Of a stretch of 64,000 nucleotides of DNA, positions 33,801 through 43,171 are shown one piece after another (position 1 is the stretch's first letter; the number at the start of each line of letters is the position of its first letter). This DNA is from Prevotella sp. (GTDB lineage Bacteria > Bacteroidota > Bacteroidia > Bacteroidales > Bacteroidaceae). A program made the position numbers and the translations under genes. The notes beneath the pieces are model-generated. The model did no database searches. It was given only the letters and a program-made list of their open reading frames with translations, and was not told the DNA's origin. The stretch covers positions 124,001-188,000 of the forward strand of contig JAFQQY010000015.1 in assembly GCA_017410365.1 (NCBI GenBank), in the 5' to 3' direction.

Positions 33801-35330
33801 TTATTTAACTATGTATTTCTTACCATTAATAATATAAAGGCCCTTAACCGGATTCTTTACAATTCGCCCACTAAGGTCGTATATATTAGTTTCGCTTATT
33901 GGGGCAACTGTTTCAACGTTAACAATTCCTGTTGTTTCTCCATCCAATGAGAAGAATGTAGCCTTGGCACTTGACTCATCAGTCTTACTTACCTTAAGAT
34001 AAGCCTTACCTGAAGCTATTGTCTTGTTGTTAGCCAAATAGAAACCATATCCATTTGCTTCGGTATAACCAAGTATATAGTATTTATAATTTTCATCTTC
34101 TGACGCCTGGCTTGATATAGTTCTTAAGTTACCTATAAATGCATTGCCATCATTGGCAGAAACTTCTCCTTCTGCGTATGGTATACTTTCCGCAACGGAA
34201 CCACCGCCTACCGAACGTACGAGAACACCTTCGCCAGCAGCAACTTTACCTACTTTTGTCAAATTAACAACACCATTGCTAACTGCAGCCTTATATGCAG
34301 CAACTTTTGTTGCAGTGGTAAAATCAAGAGCATATTCGCAAGCGAAAGTAGCAAGACCAGACTCGCTGATTTCTATTCTTTCATTTTCTTTAATCAAATA
34401 CATGCTTGTTACCGTAACATTCGCCCAGTTTGCACCTTTTATACAATTTAGTCGGGCATAACCCTTTTCTTCAGTCATCAACTGTAGGTTGATTGTATAA
34501 ACATTACCCTCAACTGTTTGGTAACGTTCTGTCGCCCATTTAGTATTTGGAATATCTATCAATTTAGATTCTTCCTCATTTTCTGATGTTGCACCTTGGT
34601 CCACCAAACGATTAAAGCAAAAGCGAGGGGTTCCTTCCGATACTGTTACTTCAAGTTTATCGTAGCCTGTGAGATCAGCATAATTTAAATAATATACATT
34701 TGCATCTCCGTATGGAAGACCTGTACTTTCTTTTAGAACATATGCGCAACCTGCACCTTTAGAAGTTGTAGGATTAACTGGGTCATCCCAAGCCTTAAAC
34801 ATTATATCTGTAAGTTTTGAATAATGCTCAGGCAACACCTCTTCTTCAACCTCTTCTTTTATCAGATTAATAGCTGTTATCTGTCCTTTATGTTCCCCCC
34901 AGTTCAACTTTACAGCATTAAGATGCACATATTCAAGGCCAACAAGACTAACCTCTGCTATTCCTGATTCATTGATTGTTACTTGCTTTTCTGTCAGAGC
35001 ACCCTCGTCGGCGACACGGTTCATCATTACACGCAGTGGAAGACCGGCAGTACCTTCAAATACGATTTTGGTATAGCCTGTCAAATCTGCATAGGTTAAA
35101 TAATAGACAGAACCAGTACCACAAACAAGACCACCACCAGACAAATCTTTATTTAAATTTAGTTCAGCCCCTGTGGCCTCTGAGGTTTGTGTTGCATCTT
35201 CATAAACGCTAGTCCATTTATGAAACATGTCCAATGTCAGCGGTGTTGATACCGTCTCTGCCGCAAAGACATTAATCGCACTGCAAAAGCAGAACAATGA
35301 TACATAAAAATACTTAGTAATCTTTTTCAT
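33801..35330 (-). CDS. Secreted protein with two MFHxW-type domains
   Basis: 509 residues, signal peptide ending VFAAE. Two copies of a domain shared with the CotH and 498-residue proteins: about 28-165 (LTLDMFHKWTSVYEDAT, YADLTGYTKIVFEG, YVHLNAVKLNWG) and about 170-325 (LTDIMFKAWDDP, YADLTGYDKLEVTV, YARLNCIKG). A third region (about 330-470) begins ESGLATFACEYALDFTT and resembles modules seen in other Bacteroidales surface proteins. The tail NIYDLSGRIV, then GLYIINGKKYIVK is the shared C-terminal motif. Function unknown; glycan binding is a reasonable guess. The promoter box TACTTTTG lies upstream. Confidence 0.82.
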   Translation of the reverse strand: MKKITKYFYVSLFCFCSAINVFAAETVSTPLTLDMFHKWTSVYEDATQTSEATGAELNLNKDLSGGGLVCGTGSVYYLTYADLTGYTKIVFEGTAGLPLRVMMNRVADEGALTEKQVTINESGIAEVSLVGLEYVHLNAVKLNWGEHKGQITAINLIKEEVEEEVLPEHYSKLTDIMFKAWDDPVNPTTSKGAGCAYVLKESTGLPYGDANVYYLNYADLTGYDKLEVTVSEGTPRFCFNRLVDQGATSENEEESKLIDIPNTKWATERYQTVEGNVYTINLQLMTEEKGYARLNCIKGANWANVTVTSMYLIKENERIEISESGLATFACEYALDFTTATKVAAYKAAVSNGVVNLTKVGKVAAGEGVLVRSVGGGSVAESIPYAEGEVSANDGNAFIGNLRTISSQASEDENYKYYILGYTEANGYGFYLANNKTIASGKAYLKVSKTDESSAKATFFSLDGETTGIVNVETVAPISETNIYDLSGRIVKNPVKGLYIINGKKYIVK

Positions 35331-35374
35331 ACTTTTAAATAATTAGTTAATAAAAAGTTAATTTAATATGGCAA

Positions 35375-35382
35375 CAAAAGTA
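35375..35382 (-). promoter_or_regulatory. -7 element for the 509-residue gene
   Basis: TACTTTTG on the minus strand, 44 bases before the ATG at 35330. Confidence 0.5.
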
Positions 35383-35515
35383 TACAAATAAAAAAAACAG
35401 GCATTACCAAAACGTTTCTTTAGTTTGCATATTTGTATCATAACACAAATAAGCAAACAATAATTCAGTATAAAGGCGATCTAACAATAAAGCAATCATG
35501 GGAGGAAGTAAATTT

Positions 35516-35581
35516 GGTATACAGCCTATATACCTTTGGTATACGCCGTATATACCGATGGTATACGCCGTGTATACCAAA
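35516..35581. repeat. Three tandem 22-bp palindromic repeats (candidate operator array)
   Basis: Units 35516-35537, 35538-35559 and 35560-35581. Each begins GGTATAC, ends TATACC and is itself nearly palindromic around a GCC/GCN centre. The array is flanked by AAATTT on both sides. It lies 134 bases upstream of the -7 box of the 509-residue gene and 119 bases downstream of the regulator gene. The 370-base gap 35331-35700 otherwise holds only the promoter and one hairpin. Confidence 0.8.
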
Positions 35582-35629
35582 TTTGAATGAGTAAACTAAA
35601 ATGCAGAATGAACGGTCTTAAAGCCAAAA

Positions 35630-35663
35630 GCACCACGACCTGTGCAAAAACAAGTCGCAGTGC
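35630..35663 (-). terminator. Imperfect hairpin after the hybrid regulator gene
   Basis: GCAC-CGAC-TGT pairs with ACA-GTCG-GTGC around small bulges; on the minus strand TTTTGGC follows. Possible terminator. Confidence 0.45.
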
Positions 35664-35700
35664 CTATTATTGTAAAATGATGATAAAAAGAAATCTTTAT

Positions 35701-38700
35701 TTAACTTTCACGCTCAACATACTCTGACGGAGACATGCCGAAATGCTTGCGGAAAATGGTTGAGAAGTGGGCAAGATTAGAAAATCCCACGGTATACGCA
35801 ACCTGAGTGACATTTATCTTCTGCTCTCGCAACAGGCGGGCAGCCTGCTCAAGACGTATGTTGCGGATGAACTCGCTGGTTGAGATGCCTGTCATCTCCT
35901 TCATCTTGCGGTGCAACTGGGCACGACTGATGCCCACTTCGTGTGTTAACATATCCACATTGAAGTCACTATCCGACAAGTTCTTATTGATTGCCTTCAT
36001 GATACGCTCCATCAATAGTTCGTCATTGCCCTTCACTTCCGGTTGCTCTACCTTATCAGCCTGCTGTTGAGCACCGGAATACTTTCCCTTTAGTCTTTGG
36101 CGGTTGTGGATAAGGTTGTCGATATTCATGTGGAGTTCTTCCATGTTGAACGGTTTGGCAAGGAACGCGTCAGCGCCACGCTCCAAGCCCTCAAGACGAT
36201 TGCCCACATCGGCCTTGGAAGTAAGCATGATAACTGGTATATGCGAAATGTTCAGGTTTGTCTTAATCATGCGCAGCATCGTAAAGCCATCCATCTCCGG
36301 CATCATCACATCGCTAACCACAAGGTCATACTCATTGGTGAGCAGTTCTTTTAGTCCCTCCTTACCGTTAGCACATATACCAAACTTATAGTAATGACCA
36401 AGTTCGTTTGAAATATAATGAGATATTTCAAGGTCATCGTCAACAATAAGTACACGATATTTGGCACTCTGCTGCTTTATCTTAACTGTGCTTTGCTGCT
36501 TCTCATCTTCTGACTTTTCAATCTCTTCTTGCGAGAAGTGTCTGTTGCCGAGCGGCAAAGTCAAAGTGAACACAGAACCTCGCTGTCCATCTAAACGGTT
36601 GCCTGCCTCAATCGTACCATGATGCATGTCGATAATCATCTTACAGAGGTTCAACCCAATACCTGTACCATCGATATGCATTCTGCGAGAGTTGCCTCCT
36701 TGATAGAATCGGTCGAAAATATGTTTCAAGCTATCAGCATCAAGTCCGATACCCGTATCCATAACCTTTATGCATACATTCTCCTGCTCTTGAGTCAGTT
36801 CTATATCTATTCGCCCACCTTCGTGCGAATACTTAAATGCATTTGACAGAAGATTGGTGATTACCTTGTCGAATTGACGACGGTCAACCCATACAGGCAG
36901 TTCTTTCAGTCCTTCGTGAGTAAAATTGAAAGTGATATTGCGCTCATTGGCATTATATTCAAACATCTTATATATGCCATTGATAAACTTGACCATATCT
37001 GTTTCCTGACAATGCAGGTGCATCTGCTGCTTGTCAATCTTACGTACATCTAGAATCTGATTGACCAGATTAAGAATACGCGTGGCATTATGTTCAATGG
37101 TGTCTATATCACGGATAGCATCTGGCATAGCCTCGGCATCAATGCGACGCTTAAGATTTGCCAGCGGACTCATGATAAGAGTAAGCGGAGAGCGGATATC
37201 GTGGGTTGAATTGATGAGGAACTTCATTTTCTCTTCATTCATCTGCTCGTTGGTACGGCGACGATAAGCTGAAATGATATAAGTGCAGAGCACTAGCAAC
37301 AACAATACATATATTATATAGGCTAGCGGTGTGCGATACCATGGGGCCTGAACATGCACTTCAATTACCTTGACCGGAGAATACTGATTGCCTTGCAATG
37401 CTCTCACCTCAATGGTATATTTTCCAGGTTGCAAGTGGCTAAGCGTAACGTCATTCTTGCCTGCAGCGTTTTTAATCCATTCACTTTCATTTACTCTATA
37501 CTCAAATGTAACATTGAAAGGATTGTCGAAATCCAACTGTGAGAATTGAAGCGTAATATTATTGTCAAGATAAGAAAGCGTGAACTTATCTGATTCCGAA
37601 ACACCTTTTTCTGTAATCCTTACATCATTCAGCACCGTGTTACAATTCACCTGAGTGCCACCTACAAAGAACGATGTCAACAGCAATTCGTGAGGGTCTG
37701 ATTGAGTTGTCTGCACATCTGAAGGATTAAACACTATCAGTCCGTCATTATTTCCGAAATAAATCTTATCGTCGTTGTTGTGCATTCCAACACCATAAAG
37801 ATACTCTTTGCTTGTCAGTCCATTTCCATTAATGTGACCGAGAAAAGTTTTCTTATCTGACTCATACTGCCATATACCCATGGAAGTAGAACACCAAATA
37901 TCGCCATCGTTTGCCTGAACGATATAGTTTATCAGCTTGTTTGACAGTTCTTCACTATTTGGGAATGGAGCCACCTTAGCCGTCTGACGGTCGTAAAGAT
38001 ACAAACCCTGTTCTGTTCCAATAGCGATGTTGCCGTTGCGCAACTCACAGATAGAGAAACACATCATGCCATTGAGCTGTTGATTCCAGCCTTGCGAAAG
38101 GAAACTATCAGTCTTAGGGTCATAGCATGATATGCCAGAAGATGTACCCATCCAAACTAGTCCCTTATGGTCGGTGGTCATCGACATTATCCAGTCGTTA
38201 CATAAGCGGTCGTCACCTTCCTTAGAGTCAAATGAAGTATAATGCTTCAGCGCGCCCGTCTTACTATTATATATGCACAATCCTCGTGAGAATACTGATA
38301 TATAAATATTGCCATTGGCATCGCTTGTCATGTCGTTGAATTTATCGCATTCGAATGTTATCTTTTGCTCGTATGTACCCTTCATAGGATCGTAAGCGAA
38401 CAAGGCTTTGTCTGTTCCCAACCAATATTGCCCATTCCGGTCGCGGAACATGAACTCTACGGCTGCAGGAGCCTTAGGATGAGCTACAACATGACCATTA
38501 ATATCAAAGCCATAAACTCCAACGCCTTGAACAGAACACCATGTGATGCCTTTGTCGCCGGCACAGACTGAAGCGATAGACGAACCGACTTCTATATTCT
38601 GTGCTTCAAAACTCCATTCCTTAAACTGCATTGGCACGAGTGGAACCATAAGCAATCCCTTACGTTGCAAGCCTAGCCACATATTGCCGTGATGGTCGAA

Positions 38701-39594
38701 AAGCATTGCCCACACCTTGGCGGTACTCATATTCACGCCAAAAGCATCTACTTCAACACGTTCAAGCTTGCGTTCACCGCTGCGGATACAATACAGACCA
38801 CTACCACGCGTACCTATATATACATTGCCAATGTTGTCCATCTTGGCTACACTCATAAGGGCATCTGTTGACCTGAGTTCGCTCATGTCTATGTCGGCAA
38901 CTGTCATTTTCCCATTTGAATATGACATAATGCCATGGAGACAGATTATCAGCACTTCGTCAGAGCGCTCAATAAAACCGACAGGAGAACCGACTGTTGA
39001 AGTAAATTTCTTGAATTCGCCATCACTCTTCATCAAGAAGGAGTTATCATACCCACTCTTCCAAAACCTATTCTTAGAATCTACATAGGCATAACTGAAG
39101 AAATGGTCGTTTGGATCTGGCGAGAACTCGCTTGTTGCGCGCACCACATTGTCGTCACCTACAACAAATGTACCATAACCGGCTGTACAGAAAAGGATTC
39201 TACCGTCAGACAACTCTATAATGTCGCTGATACGAGGAAGAACATTCTCTGGGAATGGATAATGTATAAAAGAGTTGCTGTCTGAACAATAGCGATCCAA
39301 GCCACGATTTGTACCTACCCACAATCGGCCCTTGCTGTCTGTCAACAACTCAACAATAGCATTAGAACAGACGGTTGTCGTATCTCTGTCGTCATGCAGA
39401 AATGATTCAAATTGATAACCATCAAATTTATTCAGTCCATAGTCTGTGGCAATCCAAATATTGCCAAATTTATCTTGACAGAGGTCGGCAATAAGACTAT
39501 TAGAGAAACGATCTGACGAAAAGAAATGTCCTGTCTGACCATAACTCATGGCAGACAAAATCAGACACAATGTTAGTATTATTCTTCTTATCAT
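35701..39594 (-). CDS. Hybrid two-component system regulator (HTCS)
   Basis: 1297 residues joining sensor kinase and response regulator in one chain. Order: signal peptide (1-20); two beta-propeller blocks in the periplasm (about 25-670; repeated D-x-x-G-x-x-WxGT motifs); Y_Y_Y domain (about 685-755); membrane helix (about 767-786); histidine kinase with His808 in NSTHDIRSP and an ATP-binding domain (NLLSNAFKYS, DTGIGL, GTGIGL); receiver (about 1046-1165) with Asp1095 in VVSDVMMPEMDG; AraC-type DNA-binding domain (about 1190-1297). In Bacteroidetes such proteins sense oligosaccharides in the periplasm and activate polysaccharide loci. Here it probably controls the xylan genes on both sides (inference). 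Confidence 0.96.
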   Translation of the reverse strand: MIRRIILTLCLILSAMSYGQTGHFFSSDRFSNSLIADLCQDKFGNIWIATDYGLNKFDGYQFESFLHDDRDTTTVCSNAIVELLTDSKGRLWVGTNRGLDRYCSDSNSFIHYPFPENVLPRISDIIELSDGRILFCTAGYGTFVVGDDNVVRATSEFSPDPNDHFFSYAYVDSKNRFWKSGYDNSFLMKSDGEFKKFTSTVGSPVGFIERSDEVLIICLHGIMSYSNGKMTVADIDMSELRSTDALMSVAKMDNIGNVYIGTRGSGLYCIRSGERKLERVEVDAFGVNMSTAKVWAMLFDHHGNMWLGLQRKGLLMVPLVPMQFKEWSFEAQNIEVGSSIASVCAGDKGITWCSVQGVGVYGFDINGHVVAHPKAPAAVEFMFRDRNGQYWLGTDKALFAYDPMKGTYEQKITFECDKFNDMTSDANGNIYISVFSRGLCIYNSKTGALKHYTSFDSKEGDDRLCNDWIMSMTTDHKGLVWMGTSSGISCYDPKTDSFLSQGWNQQLNGMMCFSICELRNGNIAIGTEQGLYLYDRQTAKVAPFPNSEELSNKLINYIVQANDGDIWCSTSMGIWQYESDKKTFLGHINGNGLTSKEYLYGVGMHNNDDKIYFGNNDGLIVFNPSDVQTTQSDPHELLLTSFFVGGTQVNCNTVLNDVRITEKGVSESDKFTLSYLDNNITLQFSQLDFDNPFNVTFEYRVNESEWIKNAAGKNDVTLSHLQPGKYTIEVRALQGNQYSPVKVIEVHVQAPWYRTPLAYIIYVLLLLVLCTYIISAYRRRTNEQMNEEKMKFLINSTHDIRSPLTLIMSPLANLKRRIDAEAMPDAIRDIDTIEHNATRILNLVNQILDVRKIDKQQMHLHCQETDMVKFINGIYKMFEYNANERNITFNFTHEGLKELPVWVDRRQFDKVITNLLSNAFKYSHEGGRIDIELTQEQENVCIKVMDTGIGLDADSLKHIFDRFYQGGNSRRMHIDGTGIGLNLCKMIIDMHHGTIEAGNRLDGQRGSVFTLTLPLGNRHFSQEEIEKSEDEKQQSTVKIKQQSAKYRVLIVDDDLEISHYISNELGHYYKFGICANGKEGLKELLTNEYDLVVSDVMMPEMDGFTMLRMIKTNLNISHIPVIMLTSKADVGNRLEGLERGADAFLAKPFNMEELHMNIDNLIHNRQRLKGKYSGAQQQADKVEQPEVKGNDELLMERIMKAINKNLSDSDFNVDMLTHEVGISRAQLHRKMKEMTGISTSEFIRNIRLEQAARLLREQKINVTQVAYTVGFSNLAHFSTIFRKHFGMSPSEYVERES

Positions 39595-39640
39595 GGTAAA
39601 ACTATATATATAATGCTCAATGCATGATTAATTTAATATT

Positions 39641-39735
39641 AGGAGTTCAGGAGTGTAGGAGTGAAGGAGTTCAGACGTATGCTTTGACAGCAATCTTTAA
39701 TCCTTCAACTCTTCAATCTTTCAATCCTTCAATTC
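39641..39735. repeat. Intergenic repeat element, copy 1
   Basis: Degenerate GGAGTTCAG tandem units, then a 40-base core (39666-39705) that recurs at 48082-48121 with two mismatches, then TTCAATCC-type units. It lies between the regulator and GH5 genes and covers the last codon of GH5. Confidence 0.7.
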
Positions 39736-41141
39736 TTCCAAACCTTCCTAATCCTCACAGTTCCGTCTGCATCAACAGTACGAATGATGTTTAGTCCGCG
39801 TTGCAGACTGTCATGACGACGACCTTGGAGATCGTAAACAGATGAGTTGTCTTCTATTGCCACATCTTCAGCCTCTATCCCCTCGATGCCCAAGGCAAGG
39901 TGGTCGGCATTCATCTGCATAGCATACTCCTTGTACCACTCAAAGCATGCTGCTGCGCACGCCTCAGGATGACCGCCAAAGGCTGGGCGTACCTCGCCCG
40001 TTGACAGATAGTGGTCTATGTCAATATATGTTGATGTACCAGAAAGGGTCATCGAGATGTTTCCGAAATAGTCGAGAATCTTCTTGAAAGCCTGTCCCCA
40101 TTTCGATGTGGAGGCAGTGGCCCATGTGCCCATATTGCTCACTACCCATTCGCCATGCTCGTTGTAATGACCGCTACCTGGTTGCTCAGGACTCCAGTCA
40201 ACCTCGGTGATAACTATCGGACTCCTGCCCACTATCGGCACCTGGGTACGGAACTGGGCGGTCACTCCGCTCATGTTAGGGTTCTGGTCGCTACTGTTAT
40301 ACCATCCCGGATAGTCGTGAACGGCATAGCCTATCTGCTCGCCCCACTCAAAGGTATCTTTCGCAGGGTCTTTGATTGGATAACGCCAGTAGCCTTTGTA
40401 GTTTGACTGCCATCCTGTTCCCGGTACCCAGATGATGCCACGGAATCCGTTTTCGCGTATCTTATCCACAATGGGCTGGAAATAGTCGCGCATGGTCTTG
40501 TCGTCGGTGGTTCCGTCGGCATTAGTGATGTTCACGGGTTCGTTGGCAAGTTCAATGCTTACATAGTCAGAATTTTCAAGCATCTTCTTGTTCTGTGTCA
40601 CGATGTCCCAAACGGTGAGGAGATACTGCTGGTAGTAATCGCCCACCTTCAGATTCTGCGGACATACTCCCGGCGGACGCATGATGACATAGAGTCCGTG
40701 GTTGAGCGCACGCTTTGCTATTGGCCAATAGAGCGACTGCATGAGTGTCTTCAATCGGCTACTGCTAAAACGTGAAATGTCAGCCTCTCCGCTCTCCTTG
40801 CCATCGCTCTGCTTGTTCGGATCGTTGGTCCAGCAAGGGTCGAGGTGCAGACGGAAAAGGTTGCAATATGCTCCCTGAGTTGTATCGGTGAGGGCGGTAA
40901 ACAGTTTTTCGAAATATTGTATACATGGCTGGATGTTCTGCGTAGAGCAGTCGCGCCCCCATCGCCAATTGTTGAAATAAGGGCTTGGGGTATCCATCAC
41001 ACCGTGTAGTGTAACTATCTGACCATGGTCTGTTACCAGATTTTTACCTTCAACATGCAACGGGCGCAACGTTCCAAACTGTGCTCGTATAGTAGTTGAA
41101 ACAAATAAAAAAGCGACAATAAAAAAGATTGTTCTTTTCAT
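39729..41141 (-). CDS. GH5 endo-glycanase
   Basis: 470 residues, signal peptide MKRTIFFIVAFLFVSTTIRAQ. TIM-barrel hydrolase of GH5: LHGVMDTPSP near the start, acid/base Glu201 in IELANEPVN, nucleophile Glu313 in VITEVDWSPE, and GYAVHDYPGW. A short beta region and the shared tail (VYDLQGRRHD, DADGTVRIRKVWKN) end the protein. GH5 covers cellulases, mannanases and xylanases; the xylan locus suggests a xylanase subfamily but the subfamily cannot be set by eye. It has its own strong promoter, separate from the SusC/D operon. Confidence 0.87.
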   Translation of the reverse strand: MKRTIFFIVAFLFVSTTIRAQFGTLRPLHVEGKNLVTDHGQIVTLHGVMDTPSPYFNNWRWGRDCSTQNIQPCIQYFEKLFTALTDTTQGAYCNLFRLHLDPCWTNDPNKQSDGKESGEADISRFSSSRLKTLMQSLYWPIAKRALNHGLYVIMRPPGVCPQNLKVGDYYQQYLLTVWDIVTQNKKMLENSDYVSIELANEPVNITNADGTTDDKTMRDYFQPIVDKIRENGFRGIIWVPGTGWQSNYKGYWRYPIKDPAKDTFEWGEQIGYAVHDYPGWYNSSDQNPNMSGVTAQFRTQVPIVGRSPIVITEVDWSPEQPGSGHYNEHGEWVVSNMGTWATASTSKWGQAFKKILDYFGNISMTLSGTSTYIDIDHYLSTGEVRPAFGGHPEACAAACFEWYKEYAMQMNADHLALGIEGIEAEDVAIEDNSSVYDLQGRRHDSLQRGLNIIRTVDADGTVRIRKVWKN

Positions 41142-41182
41142 TTTTAGTTATCAGTTAACATTGATACATTGTTTTTACGCTA

Positions 41183-41214
41183 CAAAGTTAACCAAATTAG
41201 CAACAAACAACAAA
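41183..41214 (-). promoter_or_regulatory. Full Bacteroidetes promoter for GH5
   Basis: Minus strand TTTG (41211-41214), 20 bases, TAACTTTG (41183-41190). Confidence 0.75.
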
Positions 41215-41396
41215 CATTTTACGTTTCATCGAGTTTTCTATTTGTTTCATCGCTTCACAATATCATACAATAATATATTACATATTGCATTTTTCTTAGA
41301 ATAATCACATATATAGTAAACGGCATACCAAATAACCATATATTTCCAAACACACATGATATATATTAGAAGACTGCAATAATCAAGTTCTTATAA

Positions 41397-41436
41397 AAAA
41401 ACGGCTGCCGATATTCTCATACAGGCAGCCGGTTTT
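41397..41436 (-). terminator. Intrinsic terminator of the SusC/D-GH30 operon
   Basis: Stem CGGCTGCC/GGCAGCCG (41402-41409, 41424-41431) extended by A/T pairs, then TTTTTT on the minus strand. It is the first strong terminator after the GH30 stop at 41619. Confidence 0.85.
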
Positions 41437-41524
41437 ATTAGTTTTACCATAAACTAATATGACATAAAAAAATTAACTACTAACTATTACCTTGAAACTA
41501 AAATAACTCCACTAATTTTAAATG
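41397..41524 (-). ncRNA. Candidate small RNA after GH30
   Basis: A TACCTTTG box on the minus strand (41531-41538) could start a transcript of about 130 bases ending at the terminator. No TTTG box is seen at the right spacing and no ORF of note lies inside. The 41142-41618 gap otherwise holds the GH5 promoter and the terminator. Weak evidence. Confidence 0.25.
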
Positions 41525-41618
41525 ACAATGCAAAGGTAGTGGTTATTTAGGAATCTGATAATAACATTTGTTTCGTTTTGTTTTATTTTCGTATTCGTTG
41601 CAAAAAAATGCAATCTGC

Positions 41619-43109
41619 TTATCTCTTAAAATGTTTAATAATTGTGCCATCAGAGCGCTTTTCAATGTAAAGGCCCTTAGGTTCGAGCATTTTTCTGCCA
41701 TGAATATCGTAATACACACTTGTTGTTTCTGGTGTTGCTACAGGCATTTCTGATATGCCTGAAGCCTCACGGTCTATCTGGAAGATATAGGTGTTAAGAC
41801 TGCGTGCCGGCAGATTGACGGTGATTGTCTGGGCAGACTCCGACATTTCTATAGGCAACTTCTCGCAGTTCTTGTCGCTTGTTGACAGCCAATGGATGCC
41901 ACTCTTTACCTTATAAGGCAGGTTGAGACGCAGGTCGAAGGCATTCTTTGTAGTGTCGATAGCCATAACGATGAGCGAATCGCCCTTGATATAGGCTGAA
42001 GCTTGAAATGCACTGTTGGTACCTACATGAACACTGGCTTTGCTGCCAAGACGGGTGGACCCGGTGATGTTCTTTGAGAAGTGCGACATTACATAGCCAC
42101 GACGCAACAGTTTGCCGTAGTCGTTGCCTGGCTGATATTGCGACTCACCAGTACCGATGAACGCCCAGTGGGCAATCATATACCAATAAACATAGGCATT
42201 GGCACCGGCAAGCATCGACTCATGCACCTCTTCGGCAAATATCAGTTCGTCGTGCCAGTTAGGCAGGCGAGGTCCGTTCTCCACAGAGTGCTCCGTCATC
42301 CATGTTCCCTTGCCGTACTTCACGGCTGCCTTATTTGAACGTGCCATCTTGTCGAGCGGCGGATTGCCGTAAAGGTGACCGCCGATAATGTCGATATGCT
42401 CTCGTGTCTCAGGGTCGTTGAGCAGAATGTCTGAGTATTCTGGTTGGAAACAGAGACTCTCGCCACTCATCAGTTGCACGCCATACTTCTCCTTGTCAAG
42501 ACGATAGGCGTAATCCTTAACCAACTTGTGCAACTGCTCCGGCGTATAGAGACAACCGGAATAGTTTACCCACCAGTCGGGTTCGTTCTGCAAAGATACA
42601 ACATCCACGGCGGCGTTGTTGTTCTTCATATAGGCAAGGAACGTGTTGAGCCATGGGAAGAACTTGCGGTAGGCTGATTCTGCCAGTGTTCCGCGCTGAT
42701 AGCCCTGGTCCTCGCTGTTACCGCCGCCGGCAATGCCGTTGGTCTTATACTCGCCTGGAGGCGACCATGGAGTTCCGAAGATGATTGCACCGCGGCGCTT
42801 TGCCTCCTGAATAACGGGCAGATAGCCGTGCCAGTCGTAAGGAGTGTCCCATGGTGTCTTCACGTCACCGATAAGGTTAGGCGAAATTTCCATTCGCACA
42901 ATATTCAGACCAACAGGCGAGTCCTCGCCGTAAAGCGTTTTTATAACATTAACGTCGTCTATCGGACGCATTGCTCCCCAGCAGGCAGCAGCACCAAAAC
43001 CAGTTACCGTCTGATAGCGGGTGCTATCGACGGTAACGGTAATGGTAGCGGCTCTGGCAGACGTCAAAGCCACCAATAAACAAACTAAAACTATAATTCT
43101 ATTTCTCAT
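41619..43109 (-). CDS. GH30 glucuronoxylanase/xylanase
   Basis: 496 residues, signal peptide ending ARA. GH30 (beta/alpha)8 barrel plus side beta-domain: TVTGFGAAACWG at the start, acid/base Glu176 in SLQNEPDW, nucleophile Glu273 in TWMTEHS. The short GESLCFQPEY and GHLYGNP loops fit the bacterial xylan-active branch, which cuts xylan near glucuronic acid side groups (inference). The tail VYYDIHGRKM, then RSDGTIIKHFKR is the shared C-terminal motif. Last gene of the big SusC/D operon, 62 bases after the SusD gene with a GC-rich palindrome between. Confidence 0.9.
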   Translation of the reverse strand: MRNRIIVLVCLLVALTSARAATITVTVDSTRYQTVTGFGAAACWGAMRPIDDVNVIKTLYGEDSPVGLNIVRMEISPNLIGDVKTPWDTPYDWHGYLPVIQEAKRRGAIIFGTPWSPPGEYKTNGIAGGGNSEDQGYQRGTLAESAYRKFFPWLNTFLAYMKNNNAAVDVVSLQNEPDWWVNYSGCLYTPEQLHKLVKDYAYRLDKEKYGVQLMSGESLCFQPEYSDILLNDPETREHIDIIGGHLYGNPPLDKMARSNKAAVKYGKGTWMTEHSVENGPRLPNWHDELIFAEEVHESMLAGANAYVYWYMIAHWAFIGTGESQYQPGNDYGKLLRRGYVMSHFSKNITGSTRLGSKASVHVGTNSAFQASAYIKGDSLIVMAIDTTKNAFDLRLNLPYKVKSGIHWLSTSDKNCEKLPIEMSESAQTITVNLPARSLNTYIFQIDREASGISEMPVATPETTSVYYDIHGRKMLEPKGLYIEKRSDGTIIKHFKR

Positions 43110-43134
43110 ATATATTTCAGGAGTTCAGAAGTTC

Positions 43135-43165
43135 CCACTCCCCTCCCTTATGGAGGGGTTAGTGG
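43135..43165. repeat. GC-rich palindrome between susD and GH30, REP-like
   Basis: CCACT and CCCCTCC pair with GGAGGGG and AGTGG around a two-base bulge. Related in core to the element at 8684-8700. It may stabilise the upstream mRNA or limit read-through. Confidence 0.55.
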
Positions 43166-43171
43166 TGACTC

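Noticed and set aside
35516-35581. CRISPR array
   Set aside because: The repeats are directly tandem without spacers and no cas genes are present.
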